From Sulfurimonas sp. HSL-1656 (GTDB taxonomy: Bacteria > Campylobacterota > Campylobacteria > Campylobacterales > Sulfurimonadaceae), in NCBI RefSeq assembly GCF_039645585.1, contig NZ_CP147915.1, forward strand, positions 1,178,001-1,242,000: DNA of 64,000 nucleotides, written 5' to 3'. The position numbers and the translations under genes are program-made. Numbering within the stretch: the stretch's first letter is position 1; every line of letters begins with the position of its first letter. Positions 8,063 to 17,272 of this stretch are shown here, one piece after another. Below the pieces are notes generated by a model. That model ran no database searches and had not been told where the DNA came from. It saw only the letters and a program-made list of their open reading frames with translations.

Positions 8063-8683
8063 ATGAAAAGAGATATCGAAACTGCCGTTTACAACCATAA
8101 ACTGCCGGCGGGCGTGCCGTGGAGCTACGTCGTGAAAAAAGGCCAGACGCTGCGTATCGTCGACCTCGAGGGGTGCCAGGCCGTCGACACGCTTTTCTAC
8201 AATGCCAATGACCATGAAGAGCGCTACTCGGCCAACGATACGATCCGCGAGCAGGGGAGCATCTTCGTCACGACGGGTACCCAGTTGATCTCCACCGACG
8301 ACAACGTCATGATGACGATCACCGACGACACCTGCGGCAACCACGACACCCTGGGCGGCCACTGCAGCGCGGAGAGCAATACCGTGCGCTACGGCCACAA
8401 TACGAAGTACATGCACAGCTGCCGCGACAACTACCTGTTCGAGATCGGCGAGCGCGAGATGGACCCGCGCGACCTCACGAACAACATCAACTTCTTCATG
8501 AACGTGCCGATCGAGGAGAACGGGTTCCTGATCATCGTCGACGGGATCTCCAAGCCCGGTGACTATGTCGATATGAAAGCGGAGATGGACACGCTGGTGC
8601 TGATCTCCAACTGCCCGCAGCTCAACAACCCGTGCAACGCCTTCAACCCGACGCCGATTCAGCTGATCGTCTGGGACGACTAA
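8063..8683 (+). CDS. Carboxyguanidine deiminase subunit, DUF1989 family (second subunit; urea-carboxylase-associated)
   Basis: A 206-residue DUF1989 protein, homologous to the preceding one and presumably forming a heteromer with it. It keeps the putative metal ligands Cys91 and His94 (TCGNHD), Cys101 (GGHCSAESN) and Cys120 (HSCRDN), so it is the better candidate for the catalytic subunit. Start at 8063 (MKRDIE) with GAGGAG six bases upstream. It lies ten bases after the first subunit. Placement between an importer and the carboxylase fits a role in guanidine rather than urea breakdown. Confidence 0.9.
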   Translation: MKRDIETAVYNHKLPAGVPWSYVVKKGQTLRIVDLEGCQAVDTLFYNANDHEERYSANDTIREQGSIFVTTGTQLISTDDNVMMTITDDTCGNHDTLGGHCSAESNTVRYGHNTKYMHSCRDNYLFEIGEREMDPRDLTNNINFFMNVPIEENGFLIIVDGISKPGDYVDMKAEMDTLVLISNCPQLNNPCNAFNPTPIQLIVWDD

Positions 8684-8687
8684 GACG

Positions 8688-9701
8688 ATGAAAAAGACGA
8701 CACGGCTTCTGCGCTTCGAAGATGCATGGCTGCCGAACCTGGCGGCATGGGCCTATATGCTCGGCGCCTACGTGGGCGGTTTCGCCGCCATCATGGCCGA
8801 CGCGCTGTGGCTCAACGCCGCCGGGGTGCTCCTGCTGGCACACGGTATGGTCATCGCTGCCTATTTCATCCACGAATGCGCCCACGATTCGCTCTTCAGG
8901 CTGCCGATCAACAACCACCGTTTCGGAGAGGTATTGCTCTGGATCTGCGGCGCGTCGTACAGTGATTACGAGGCGATACGGATGAAGCATGTCCGCCATC
9001 ACCTGGACCGTGCCGATGTCGTCTCGTTCGATTTCCGCACCCGCCTGCCGCACTACCCGAAACTGCTCAAGACGATCCAGGTGCTGGAGTGGTTCTACAT
9101 TCCCGCCCTCGAGATCATGATGCACGCCCTGGTTATCATTCTGCCGTTTGTCAAGGAGAGCCGCCGCCACCTGCGCCGCCGCGTCGTCACGGTACTCGTG
9201 CTGCGCATCGCTTTCTTTGCCGCACTGGCGTCGATTTCGCCGAAAGTGCTGCTGCTCTACCCGCTGGCGTACATGATCTTCCTGACGGTCATGCGTTTCA
9301 TGGACGTGCACCAGCATACCTACGATGTGCATGAAACACTGGACTTTTCGCGCGAAGCGCAAGTGAAACAGTATGACCGCGCCTTCGAATCGCGCAACAC
9401 CTATTCGAACCTGTTTTCAGAGAAGTACCCGTGGCTGAACCTGCTGGTCCTCAATTTCGCGTACCACAACGTCCACCACGATCAGCAGATCCAGCCGTGG
9501 TACCGGCTGCCGAAACTGCATGCGAAGCTCTACGGCGACGACAGGACGCAGGTCCTGATGTTCTCCGACCTGGCGCGCAGCTACCACCGCTACCGTGTCG
9601 CGCGGGTCCTCAACGGGGACCCGGCCGACCTTGATGTCAAGCATGACGGGGGGCGCTCCTTTATCGGGGTGGACGGCGTCTCGTTCCTGACGGCACACTG
9701 A
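8688..9701 (+). CDS. Membrane fatty-acid-desaturase-fold di-iron protein in guanidine operon
   Basis: A 337-residue integral membrane protein with the three histidine clusters of the desaturase/hydroxylase superfamily: HECAH (62-66), HVRHH (101-105) and HNVHH (260-264), plus DVHQH near 207-211. Membrane helices flank the boxes (about 20-60 and 125-205). Members use O2 at a di-iron site to desaturate or hydroxylate. It starts four bases after the deiminase gene without a clear ribosome site, implying coupling. It is not part of the described guanidine pathway. Hydroxylation of an N-alkylguanidine to release guanidine is a possible role, but a lipid desaturase cannot be excluded. Confidence 0.85.
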   Translation: MKKTTRLLRFEDAWLPNLAAWAYMLGAYVGGFAAIMADALWLNAAGVLLLAHGMVIAAYFIHECAHDSLFRLPINNHRFGEVLLWICGASYSDYEAIRMKHVRHHLDRADVVSFDFRTRLPHYPKLLKTIQVLEWFYIPALEIMMHALVIILPFVKESRRHLRRRVVTVLVLRIAFFAALASISPKVLLLYPLAYMIFLTVMRFMDVHQHTYDVHETLDFSREAQVKQYDRAFESRNTYSNLFSEKYPWLNLLVLNFAYHNVHHDQQIQPWYRLPKLHAKLYGDDRTQVLMFSDLARSYHRYRVARVLNGDPADLDVKHDGGRSFIGVDGVSFLTAH

Positions 9702-9711
9702 AGGAGTCAAC

Positions 9712-10494
9712 ATGACCCAGGTAAAGAAGTTCTGGCCCATTCTCACCGGCACCCACCGCTACGAAAAAACCCTTTCGACACGGGGACATGGGCAGGGAAT
9801 CATCATCACTGCTCCAATTTTAAGCTATTTGATCGAAACAGCCCACGGTCGGATACTGTATGATGTCGGCTGTGACTACTCCAAGATCGTTGACGACGTA
9901 AAACGCAAAAAGTTTTACGAGCACGAAGGCTTCCCTTTCGGGCCGCCGACGATGGAGGAGGAGCAGCGTCTTCCCAACCGCCTGGCCGAACTGGGATTGC
10001 AAGCGGAGGATATCGACGTCGTCTTCTGCGGCCACCTTCACTTTGACCATGCGGGCGGGGTGTGTGAGTTCTGTGGTGCCGAGGTGCACGTACACGAGAA
10101 AGAGCTCGAAGCGGCTAACGCGCTGGCGGACGAAGCCTACTTCAAAGAGGATTTCGACTGCCCGGTCAACTGGCGCGTCTACAAGGGAGAGTATGATCTC
10201 GTCCCCGGTGTGCGCGCCATCGAGACCCCCGGCCATACGGCTGGGCACATGTCGATGATGATCGAACTGCCCAAAGGGCCCCCGATCCTGCTTTGCGGCG
10301 ATGCAGCCGACCTGCAGGAGAATCTCGAACAGGAGATCGTCCCGGGGCTTTGTTGGCAGGATCGTGAAGACATGGCGCTTGACAGTATCAAGAAACTCAA
10401 ACACCTCGCAAAGGAGACGGGGGCCGAACTGTGGCCCAACCACGATATCAAGTTCTTCGAAAGCAAGAACCGCTTTCCGAACTTTTTTAACTGA
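9712..10494 (+). CDS. Metallo-beta-lactamase-fold hydrolase (N-acyl-homoserine-lactonase-like)
   Basis: A 260-residue MBL-fold protein with the di-zinc motif His108-x-His110-x-Asp112-His113 (GHLHFDHAGG), His175 in TPGHTAGH, Asp near 196 in LCGDAAD and a C-terminal His in NHDIKF. The architecture is that of AHL lactonases and related esterases. No signal peptide, so cytoplasmic. AAGGAG precedes the ATG, ten bases after the desaturase-like gene. The substrate is unknown; in this context it may hydrolyse a product of the upstream oxygenase-like protein. Quorum quenching is the textbook alternative but has no support from neighbours. Confidence 0.87.
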   Translation: MTQVKKFWPILTGTHRYEKTLSTRGHGQGIIITAPILSYLIETAHGRILYDVGCDYSKIVDDVKRKKFYEHEGFPFGPPTMEEEQRLPNRLAELGLQAEDIDVVFCGHLHFDHAGGVCEFCGAEVHVHEKELEAANALADEAYFKEDFDCPVNWRVYKGEYDLVPGVRAIETPGHTAGHMSMMIELPKGPPILLCGDAADLQENLEQEIVPGLCWQDREDMALDSIKKLKHLAKETGAELWPNHDIKFFESKNRFPNFFN

Positions 10495-10517
10495 CGCCCT
10501 GGGGTGCGCAACCTCAT

Positions 10518-10560
10518 CTGTGCTGGACGACCTGCACAGGTATCCGAACGGGACGGCCCG
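10518..10560 (+). ncRNA. Guanidine-II (mini-ykkC) riboswitch, copy 2
   Basis: Two tandem hairpins with ACGR loops, the same design as copy 1. Hairpin 1: CTGTGCTGG 10518-10526, loop ACGA 10527-10530, CCTGCACAG 10531-10539, nine positions with a single U-U mismatch. Hairpin 2: CGGG 10549-10552, loop ACGG 10553-10556, CCCG 10557-10560. The ribosome site GAGGAAGAG (10573-10581) follows. An outer five-base match, CCTCA 10512-10516 with TGAGG 10572-10576, could mask that site when the hairpins are open. The element precedes the carboxylase gene. Confidence 0.9.
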
Positions 10561-10583
10561 AAACCTGAACCTGAGGAAGAGCT

Positions 10584-13500
10584 ATGTTTAAAAAAGTTTT
10601 GATTGCCAATCGTGGTGAGATCGCCTGCCGCGTTATCCGTACTCTCAAACAGATGGGAATCGGCTCCGTCGCCGTCTATACCGGTGCCGATACCGACTCC
10701 CTCCACGTCAGCCTTGCCGACGAAGCCTACTACATCGGTCACGGCGTTGCCAGCGAGAGCTACCTCGACGCTGCCAAGATCCTTGACATTGCGAAGCAGA
10801 GCGGCGCCGAAGCGGTCCACCCCGGTTACGGCTTCCTGAGCGAAAACGCGGCGTTTGCCAGCGCCTGCGAGGCGGCAGGGATCGCCTTCATCGGTCCGCG
10901 CACGGAGCATATGGAGAAGTTCGGTCTCAAGCATACGGCCCGTGCCCTGGCCGAGGCGAACAACGTCCCCCTCCTGCCGGGCTCCTCGCTGCTGGCCGAC
11001 CTGGACGAAGCGAAAAGCGAAGCAGTGCGCATCGGTTACCCGGTCATGCTTAAAAGTACCGCCGGCGGCGGCGGGATCGGGATGCAGCTCTGTTTTGACG
11101 AAGCGCAGCTGCTGAGTGCTTACGACTCCGTCAAGCGCCTCAGCGAAAACAACTTCTCCGACGGCGGGATGTTCCTGGAAAAATACGTCGCACATGCGCG
11201 CCACATCGAAGTACAGGTCTTCGGGGACGGCGAGGGCTTCGTCGCGACGCTGGGCGACCGTGACTGTTCCGTCCAGCGCCGCAACCAGAAGGTGATCGAG
11301 GAGACCCCGGCCCCCGGGATTTCCGACGAAACGCGCCAGGCCCTCTACAAGGCAGCGCAAGAGCTGACGGCCTCCGTATCCTACCGTTCCGCCGGGACGG
11401 TCGAGTTCGTCTACGACACCGACAGCGGCGAGTTCTACTTCCTCGAGGTCAACACCCGCCTGCAGGTCGAGCACGGTATTACCGAAGAGGTGACCGGCGT
11501 CGACCTCGTCGAGTGGATGATCCGCACGGCTGCAGGCGAGAACCCGGCGCTCTACGACTACGCCCATAACCCGCAGGGCCACTCCATCCAGGTTCGCGTC
11601 TACGCCGAAGACCCGATGAAGAACTTCCAGCCCAGCTCCGGCGTGCTGACGAACGTCGCCTTCGCCGAAGGGATCCGCTGCGACACCTTCATTGAAACAG
11701 GGCTCGAAGTCTCCTCCTTCTACGACCCGATGATCGCCAAGCTCATCGTCAAGGGCAACGACCGCAGCGATGCGCTTGCCAAGATCGCCAGCGCCATCGC
11801 GCAGACCCGCATCGACGGGATTGAGACGAACCTGCGCTACCTCGGGGCCATCGTCGCCTCCGAGGTCTTTGAACAGGGCAAACAGACGACGAAGTACCTT
11901 GACGGCTTCACTTTCACACCGAAAAGTATCGACGTTTTGCGCCCGGGAACCCAGACGGCGATCCAGGACTATCCGGGCCGCAGCGGTTACTGGGATATCG
12001 GCGTTCCGCCTTCCGGCCCCTTTGACGGATTCAGTTTCCGCTACGCCAACCGCCTGGTCGGCAACAGCGAAGCGGCGGCGGGCCTGGAGATCGCCATTGC
12101 CGGGCCGACCCTGCGTTTCAACACCGACAGCGTCGTCGCGCTCTGCGGTGCGCAGATCGACGCCTACCTGGACAACGAACCGGTAGGCATGAACGAAGCG
12201 CTGACGGTCAAGGCCGGCAGCGTCCTCAAACTGAAAAAAGTCCAGAACGAGGGCTTCAGAACCTACCTGGCCGTGCGCGGCGGATTCGACGTGCCCGAGT
12301 ACCTCGGCAGCCGCTCGACCTTTACCCTCGGGCAGTTCGGCGGTCATGCCGGACGTACCCTCGTGCCCGGTGACGTCCTGCACATCGACACGATGACCGA
12401 AGGCGACGCGGCCGTAGTCCCGGCCGAGCCGCGCCACGGTTATGAGAACCGCTGGGAGATCGGCGTCCTCTACGGGCCGCACGGTGCCCCGGATTTCTTC
12501 ACCGACGACGATATCGAGACCTTCTTTGCAACGGAGTGGGAGATCCACTACAACTCCAACCGCACCGGCGTGCGCCTGATCGGTCCCAAACCGCAGTGGG
12601 CGCGTACGGACGGCGGCGAAGCGGGACTGCACCCCTCCAACATCCATGACAACGCCTACGCCATCGGCGCCGTCGACTTTACCGGTGACATGCCGGTCAT
12701 CCTCGGCCCCGACGGTCCGAGCCTCGGCGGTTTCGTCTGCCCGGTGACGATCGTCAGCGCCGAACTCTGGAAGATGGGGCAGCTGCGTGCGGGCGACAAG
12801 GTGAAGTTCGTTCCGGTCGAACACGACACGGCGATGGCGATGCTCAAAGCGCAGGAGGAAGCGATTGCAACGCTCTCCACCTACGACGAGCGCGCTTTCC
12901 TTGCACCGAAACCGATCGGTTCGCCGATCCTCTTCGCCGACGAAGCGAAGGGCGACCTGCCGGCGATGGTTATCCGCCAGTCCGGCGACGCGAACCTCCT
13001 CGTCGAGTACGGCGAGATGCAGCTGGACATCGAGCTGCGTTTCCGCGCCCACGTGCTGATGGAGGCGATGAAAGAGGAGGCCTTCGAGGGGGTCACCGAT
13101 ATCACCCCGGGTATCCGCTCGCTGCAGGTGCATTTTGACCCGAAGGTCTGCGACCGCGCGGCGCTCATTGAACGCCTCAAGGAGATCGAGCTGACCCTGC
13201 CGTCCATCGACGACATCGAGGTGCCGGCGCGTGTCGTACACCTGCCGCTCTCCTGGGACGACGAGTCGACCCGCGTCGCCATCGACAAGTACATGAAGAC
13301 GGTCCGTCCCGACGCGCCGTGGTGTCCTTCGAACATCGAGTTCATCCGCCGTATCAATGGCCTGGACTCCATCGACGAGGTCAAGAAGATCGTCTTCGGC
13401 GCCAACTACCTCGTCATGGGGCTTGGCGACGTCTACCTCGGTGCCCCCGTCGCCACACCGCTCGACCCGCGTCACCGCCTGGTCACGACCAAGTACAACC

Positions 13501-14186
13501 CGGCGCGTACCTGGACCCCGGAGAACGCCGTCGGCATCGGCGGTGCGTACATGTGTGTCTACGGGATGGAAGGCCCAGGCGGCTACCAGTTCGTCGGCCG
13601 TACGGTACAGATGTGGAACCGCCACCGCCAGACGGCAGATTTCAAAGAGGGCAAACCGTGGTTGCTGCGCTTCTTTGACCAGATCAAGTTCTACGAAGTG
13701 AGCGCCGAAGCGCTGCACAAGATGCGCGAGGATTTCCCCCGCGGCCGCATGAAGCTCGAAGTCGAAGAGACGACCTTCAGCCTCAAGGCATACAAAACAT
13801 TCCTGAGCGAGAACGAGGCGAGCATCAAAGCCTTTAAAACGACGCAGCAGGCCGCCTTCGACGAAGAGCGCGCCATGTGGGAACGCACGGGTCTGGCAAA
13901 CTTCACCTCTGAGAGCGGCGAAGTGAAAGCGGAGACGATGGAAGTCATCGAGCTGGGCGAACACGACGAAGCGGTCGAGTCCCCGGTACAGGGTAGCCTC
14001 TGGAAGGTGATGGCGAAGCTCGGCGACACGGTCGAGGAGGGCGAAGTGCTCGCCATCGCCGAATCGATGAAGATGGAAGTCGACATCGAGGCCCCCGAAG
14101 CGGGCAAGATCGTCAAGGTGCTCTGCCATGAGGGCGAGAGCGTCCACGCGGGCAAGATGCTCTTCGTCATCGAACCGCAGGCGTAG
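10584..14186 (+). CDS. Guanidine carboxylase (urea-carboxylase family, biotin-dependent)
   Basis: A 1200-residue multidomain enzyme that carboxylates guanidine with bicarbonate and ATP. Order: biotin carboxylase (about 1-450; ATP-grasp [18 protein letters not shown]), carboxyltransferase halves related to KipA and KipI (about 450-760 and 790-1010), and a C-terminal biotin carrier domain with biotinyl Lys1163 in AESMKMEV. At the substrate position that I recall separates the two activities, Asp698 in GAVDFTGD, true urea carboxylases have Asn (Asn1330 of the Kluyveromyces enzyme); the 632-residue offset fits that enzyme's N-terminal hydrolase. The guanidine-II riboswitch upstream agrees. Urea carboxylase is the common database label. 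Confidence 0.93.
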   Translation: MFKKVLIANRGEIACRVIRTLKQMGIGSVAVYTGADTDSLHVSLADEAYYIGHGVASESYLDAAKILDIAKQSGAEAVHPGYGFLSENAAFASACEAAGIAFIGPRTEHMEKFGLKHTARALAEANNVPLLPGSSLLADLDEAKSEAVRIGYPVMLKSTAGGGGIGMQLCFDEAQLLSAYDSVKRLSENNFSDGGMFLEKYVAHARHIEVQVFGDGEGFVATLGDRDCSVQRRNQKVIEETPAPGISDETRQALYKAAQELTASVSYRSAGTVEFVYDTDSGEFYFLEVNTRLQVEHGITEEVTGVDLVEWMIRTAAGENPALYDYAHNPQGHSIQVRVYAEDPMKNFQPSSGVLTNVAFAEGIRCDTFIETGLEVSSFYDPMIAKLIVKGNDRSDALAKIASAIAQTRIDGIETNLRYLGAIVASEVFEQGKQTTKYLDGFTFTPKSIDVLRPGTQTAIQDYPGRSGYWDIGVPPSGPFDGFSFRYANRLVGNSEAAAGLEIAIAGPTLRFNTDSVVALCGAQIDAYLDNEPVGMNEALTVKAGSVLKLKKVQNEGFRTYLAVRGGFDVPEYLGSRSTFTLGQFGGHAGRTLVPGDVLHIDTMTEGDAAVVPAEPRHGYENRWEIGVLYGPHGAPDFFTDDDIETFFATEWEIHYNSNRTGVRLIGPKPQWARTDGGEAGLHPSNIHDNAYAIGAVDFTGDMPVILGPDGPSLGGFVCPVTIVSAELWKMGQLRAGDKVKFVPVEHDTAMAMLKAQEEAIATLSTYDERAFLAPKPIGSPILFADEAKGDLPAMVIRQSGDANLLVEYGEMQLDIELRFRAHVLMEAMKEEAFEGVTDITPGIRSLQVHFDPKVCDRAALIERLKEIELTLPSIDDIEVPARVVHLPLSWDDESTRVAIDKYMKTVRPDAPWCPSNIEFIRRINGLDSIDEVKKIVFGANYLVMGLGDVYLGAPVATPLDPRHRLVTTKYNPARTWTPENAVGIGGAYMCVYGMEGPGGYQFVGRTVQMWNRHRQTADFKEGKPWLLRFFDQIKFYEVSAEALHKMREDFPRGRMKLEVEETTFSLKAYKTFLSENEASIKAFKTTQQAAFDEERAMWERTGLANFTSESGEVKAETMEVIELGEHDEAVESPVQGSLWKVMAKLGDTVEEGEVLAIAESMKMEVDIEAPEAGKIVKVLCHEGESVHAGKMLFVIEPQA

Positions 14187-14194
14187 GAAGGGCT

Positions 14195-15046
14195 ATGAAA
14201 CTACAGCTTTATAAAACCATGTGGGGGTTCGAAGGGGACTTCGAGACCGCCTGCGCCGAGGCCTCCGCGGCCGGCTTTGCCGGGATCGAAGGTCCCGCCC
14301 CCGAATCGGCGGAGCAGCGTGCCTACTGGAAGACGTGCCTGGAGCAGTATAACCTGCACTATATCGCCGAGGCGGTGACCGGCGGCGGTTATGTACCGCA
14401 GCGCGATCTCGGTGTCGAAGGGCACCTGGACGACCTGAACGCGATCCTCTCCCGCAGTGCAGAACTCTCCCCGCGTTTCGTCACCTGCATCGGCGGGCTG
14501 GACGCCTGGAGCGAAGCGGAAAGCCTGCGCTTTTTCAGCGAGGGGATGAAACTGGCGGAGCGGTACGGAGTGCAGATCAGTTTCGAGACCCACCGCAGCC
14601 GGAGTCTTTTCAACCCCTGGGTAACGCGGCGTATCGTCGAAGCGCTCCCGGAGATCGCACTCACGCTCGATATCAGCCACTGGTGCGTCGTCTGCGAACG
14701 GCAGATGGACAGCGAACCCGAAGTGATCAACGCGATCGTGCCGAACGTGATGCATATCCATGCCCGTGTCGGCTACGACCAGGGGCCGCAGGTACCGCAT
14801 CCTGCGGCGCCCGAGTACGCCTATGCGCTCAAAGCGCACCAGGGGGTCTGGGAACAGGCCTGGGAGAGCCAGCGCCGCCGCGGTTTCGGATTCACAACGA
14901 TGACGCCGGAGTTCGGCCCCGACGGTTACCTCCATATGCTCCCCTTTACCAAGGCACCGGTTGCCGACCTCTGGGAGATCAACCAGTGGATGGGCGAAAC
15001 GGAACGCTTCTACTTTCAGCGTCATAAAATAAAGGCCGTGGCATGA
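14195..15046 (+). CDS. TIM-barrel sugar-phosphate-isomerase/epimerase-like protein
   Basis: A 283-residue protein of the xylose-isomerase-like (AP endonuclease 2) TIM-barrel superfamily. Candidate metal ligands are Glu in SFETHRSR, Asp and His in LDISHW, His in MHIHARVG and Glu in TPEFGP. No signal peptide. It follows the carboxylase by eight bases and overlaps the EamA gene by four (ATGA), so it belongs to the operon. It has no place in the known guanidine pathway. The family includes isomerases, epimerases and hydro-lyases, so the substrate cannot be predicted. Confidence 0.8.
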   Translation: MKLQLYKTMWGFEGDFETACAEASAAGFAGIEGPAPESAEQRAYWKTCLEQYNLHYIAEAVTGGGYVPQRDLGVEGHLDDLNAILSRSAELSPRFVTCIGGLDAWSEAESLRFFSEGMKLAERYGVQISFETHRSRSLFNPWVTRRIVEALPEIALTLDISHWCVVCERQMDSEPEVINAIVPNVMHIHARVGYDQGPQVPHPAAPEYAYALKAHQGVWEQAWESQRRRGFGFTTMTPEFGPDGYLHMLPFTKAPVADLWEINQWMGETERFYFQRHKIKAVA

Positions 15047-15927
15047 GTTCACATCTTCCCGTCGTCGTACTGCTCGGCGCGTCGGTCCTTTGGGGGCTTA
15101 CCTGGCTTCCGCTCAAACAGATCAACGGCATGGGCATCGACGGAATCGCCCTGACGATGGGTGCCTACGGCATCCTGGCGCTCCTGCTGACCCCGGTGCT
15201 CATGGCGCAGTTTGCGCAGTGGCGCGAACACAAGCGGGCCATGGGAATGATCCTGCTTTTCGGCGGGGGTGCGAACCTCGCGTTTACTTATGCCCTGATC
15301 AACGGCGAGGTGATCCGCGTGATGGTGCTTTTCTACCTGCTCCCCGTCTGGGGCGTGCTCGGCGGGAAGTTCTTCCTGCGCGAAGGCGTCGACCTCTGGC
15401 GCTGGCTCGGTGCCGCGCTGGCGGTGACGGGTGCCTTCGTCATTCTCGGCGGGTTTGATGCCCTCGGCGGTGCCCCGTCATGGATCGACCTGATCGCACT
15501 GCTCTCGGGCCTGCTCTTCGCGATGAACAACCTCGTCTTCCGTGCCGCGGCAGAAGTCCCGGTCGCATCGAAGATTACGGTGATGTTCTACGGCTGCCTG
15601 ATCCTGGCCGGTGCACTGCTCGCCCTGGGCGTTGAAGAGCTTCCCTACGACGCGGACTCCGACGCATGGCTTGCCCTCGCGGCCTACGCCGTCCTGTGGC
15701 TGCTGCTGGCCAATATCGGGTCGCAGTGGGGCGTTTCGCATATGGAAGCGGGACGCTCCTCCATCATCATTATCATGGAGCTGATTACCGCCGTTATCTC
15801 CGCGACGCTCATTGCGGGCGAACGGATGGATGCCATGGAGATGATCGGCGGCGTGCTGATCCTTACGGCGGCGCTGATCGAGGCGCTGCGTACGAAAGAG
15901 GACGATCTCCCCGAGACGACGATATAA
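15043..15927 (+). CDS. EamA-family (DMT superfamily) transporter
   Basis: A 294-residue protein with ten predicted membrane helices in two repeats, the RhaT/EamA layout of the drug/metabolite transporter superfamily. That superfamily also contains the small Gdx/SugE guanidinium exporters, so export of guanidinium or of a pathway by-product is one option; uptake of a guanidino compound is another. Translationally coupled to the upstream isomerase-like gene by an ATGA overlap and thirteen bases from the amidase gene. Confidence 0.86.
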   Translation: MSSHLPVVVLLGASVLWGLTWLPLKQINGMGIDGIALTMGAYGILALLLTPVLMAQFAQWREHKRAMGMILLFGGGANLAFTYALINGEVIRVMVLFYLLPVWGVLGGKFFLREGVDLWRWLGAALAVTGAFVILGGFDALGGAPSWIDLIALLSGLLFAMNNLVFRAAAEVPVASKITVMFYGCLILAGALLALGVEELPYDADSDAWLALAAYAVLWLLLANIGSQWGVSHMEAGRSSIIIIMELITAVISATLIAGERMDAMEMIGGVLILTAALIEALRTKEDDLPETTI

Positions 15928-15940
15928 AAAGGAATACATT

Positions 15941-17272
15941 ATGACGATCTCACAACTTTTCAACGACTATAAAAACGGTATAACGACCCCGCGCGACGTG
16001 ATGGCGCAGATCCGTGCGCGGATCGAGGCGCACGCGGAAAACCCTATTTTTATCCATGCGCTGAGCGAGGCGGAGACCGAACCCTACCTCGAACGGCTTG
16101 AAGGGGTCAGCCCGGCATCACTGCCGCTCTACGGCATCCCTTTCGCGATCAAGGACAATATCGACCTCGCCGGTATCCCGACGACGGCCGCCTGTCCGGC
16201 CTACAGCTACGTTCCGGAAGCATCGGCTTTCGTTGTCGAACGGCTGATCGAAGCAGGGGCGATCCCCGTCGGAAAGACGAACCTTGACCAGTTCGCGACG
16301 GGGCTGGTCGGGACCCGTTCACCCTACGGAGCCTGCCGCAACAGCATAGATCCCGCCTACATCTCCGGCGGCTCCAGTTCGGGGAGCGCGATCAGCGTCG
16401 CCCTGGAGATGGCGGCCTTCTCACTGGGAACGGATACGGCGGGATCGGGACGCGTGCCGGCAGCCTTTAACAACCTCGTGGGGGTCAAGCCTTCCAAGGG
16501 GGTTCTGAGCACCTCCGGTGTCGTGCCGGCGTGCCGCAGCCTCGACTGCGTCTCCATCTTCGCCCTCAACACCGATGACGCCAAAGTTGTTTTTGACATC
16601 GCATGTGCCTTTGACGCCGAAGACCCCTACAGCCGCAAGATGCCGGCGACAGCGGATGCAGCGGAAAAAACGATGCGTTTTGCCGTGCCGCTGCCGTCCC
16701 AGCTGAAATTCTTCGGGGACACCGAGGCCGAAGCACTCTTCAACGCCGCGGTGACACGTTTTGAATCGATGGGGTATACGGCGATAGAAACCGATTTCTC
16801 GCCGATGCTCGATGCGGCGAACCTGCTCTATTCGGGCCCCTGGGTCGCCGAACGCTATATCGCGGCAAAGCAGATCATGGACGAGCAGCCCGAAGAGGTG
16901 CTCGATGTGACCCGTTCGATCATCGAGCAGGGCAGGGACAAGAGCGCGGTGGAGTACTTTGCCGCGGAGTACCGTCTCAAAGAGTATAAACGGCAGTCCG
17001 AACTGGCACTCGAGGGGGCAGATTTTGCGCTGACACCGACCACGGGAACCATCTACACCGTTGAAGCGCTCAATGCCGACCCGGTACAGCTGAACACGAA
17101 CCTCGGCTACTACACCAACTTCATGAACCTGCTCGATTTTGCCGCCTACGCGGTACCGGCCGGGTTCCGCCCCAACGGGCTCCCCTTCGGCGTGACGCTC
17201 TTCGGCGATGCCTTTGAAGACCGCCGTCTGATGGAGATCGGTAAAGCGTACGTGGAGGTGTCCCGTGGCTGA
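15941..17272 (+). CDS. atzF: Allophanate hydrolase, amidase part
   Basis: A 443-residue amidase-signature hydrolase. It shows the catalytic Lys in FAIKDNIDLAG and the Ser-cisSer motif in ISGGSSSGSA, with the glycine-rich FSLGTDTAGSGR after it. It would cleave allophanate, the product of carboxyguanidine deimination, to ammonium and CO2 via N-carboxycarbamate. Typical allophanate hydrolases are about 600 residues with a C-terminal domain; here that domain is a separate, overlapping gene. AAGGA precedes the ATG. Confidence 0.92.
   Translation: MTISQLFNDYKNGITTPRDVMAQIRARIEAHAENPIFIHALSEAETEPYLERLEGVSPASLPLYGIPFAIKDNIDLAGIPTTAACPAYSYVPEASAFVVERLIEAGAIPVGKTNLDQFATGLVGTRSPYGACRNSIDPAYISGGSSSGSAISVALEMAAFSLGTDTAGSGRVPAAFNNLVGVKPSKGVLSTSGVVPACRSLDCVSIFALNTDDAKVVFDIACAFDAEDPYSRKMPATADAAEKTMRFAVPLPSQLKFFGDTEAEALFNAAVTRFESMGYTAIETDFSPMLDAANLLYSGPWVAERYIAAKQIMDEQPEEVLDVTRSIIEQGRDKSAVEYFAAEYRLKEYKRQSELALEGADFALTPTTGTIYTVEALNADPVQLNTNLGYYTNFMNLLDFAAYAVPAGFRPNGLPFGVTLFGDAFEDRRLMEIGKAYVEVSRG

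Noticed and set aside
9712-10494. Quorum-quenching AHL lactonase as the role of the MBL protein
   Set aside because: Only the fold supports it; no LuxI/LuxR gene is nearby and the gene sits inside a guanidine operon.
10179-14147. A 1322-codon open frame antisense to the guanidine carboxylase
   Set aside because: It is a by-product of GC-rich third codon positions in the carboxylase; the translation is low-complexity and Asp/Arg/Val-rich, and there is no ribosome site.
10584-14186. Annotation as urea carboxylase of a urea amidolyase system
   Set aside because: Three guanidine aptamers, the deiminase pair and Asp698 all point to guanidine; urea remains possible only as a side substrate.
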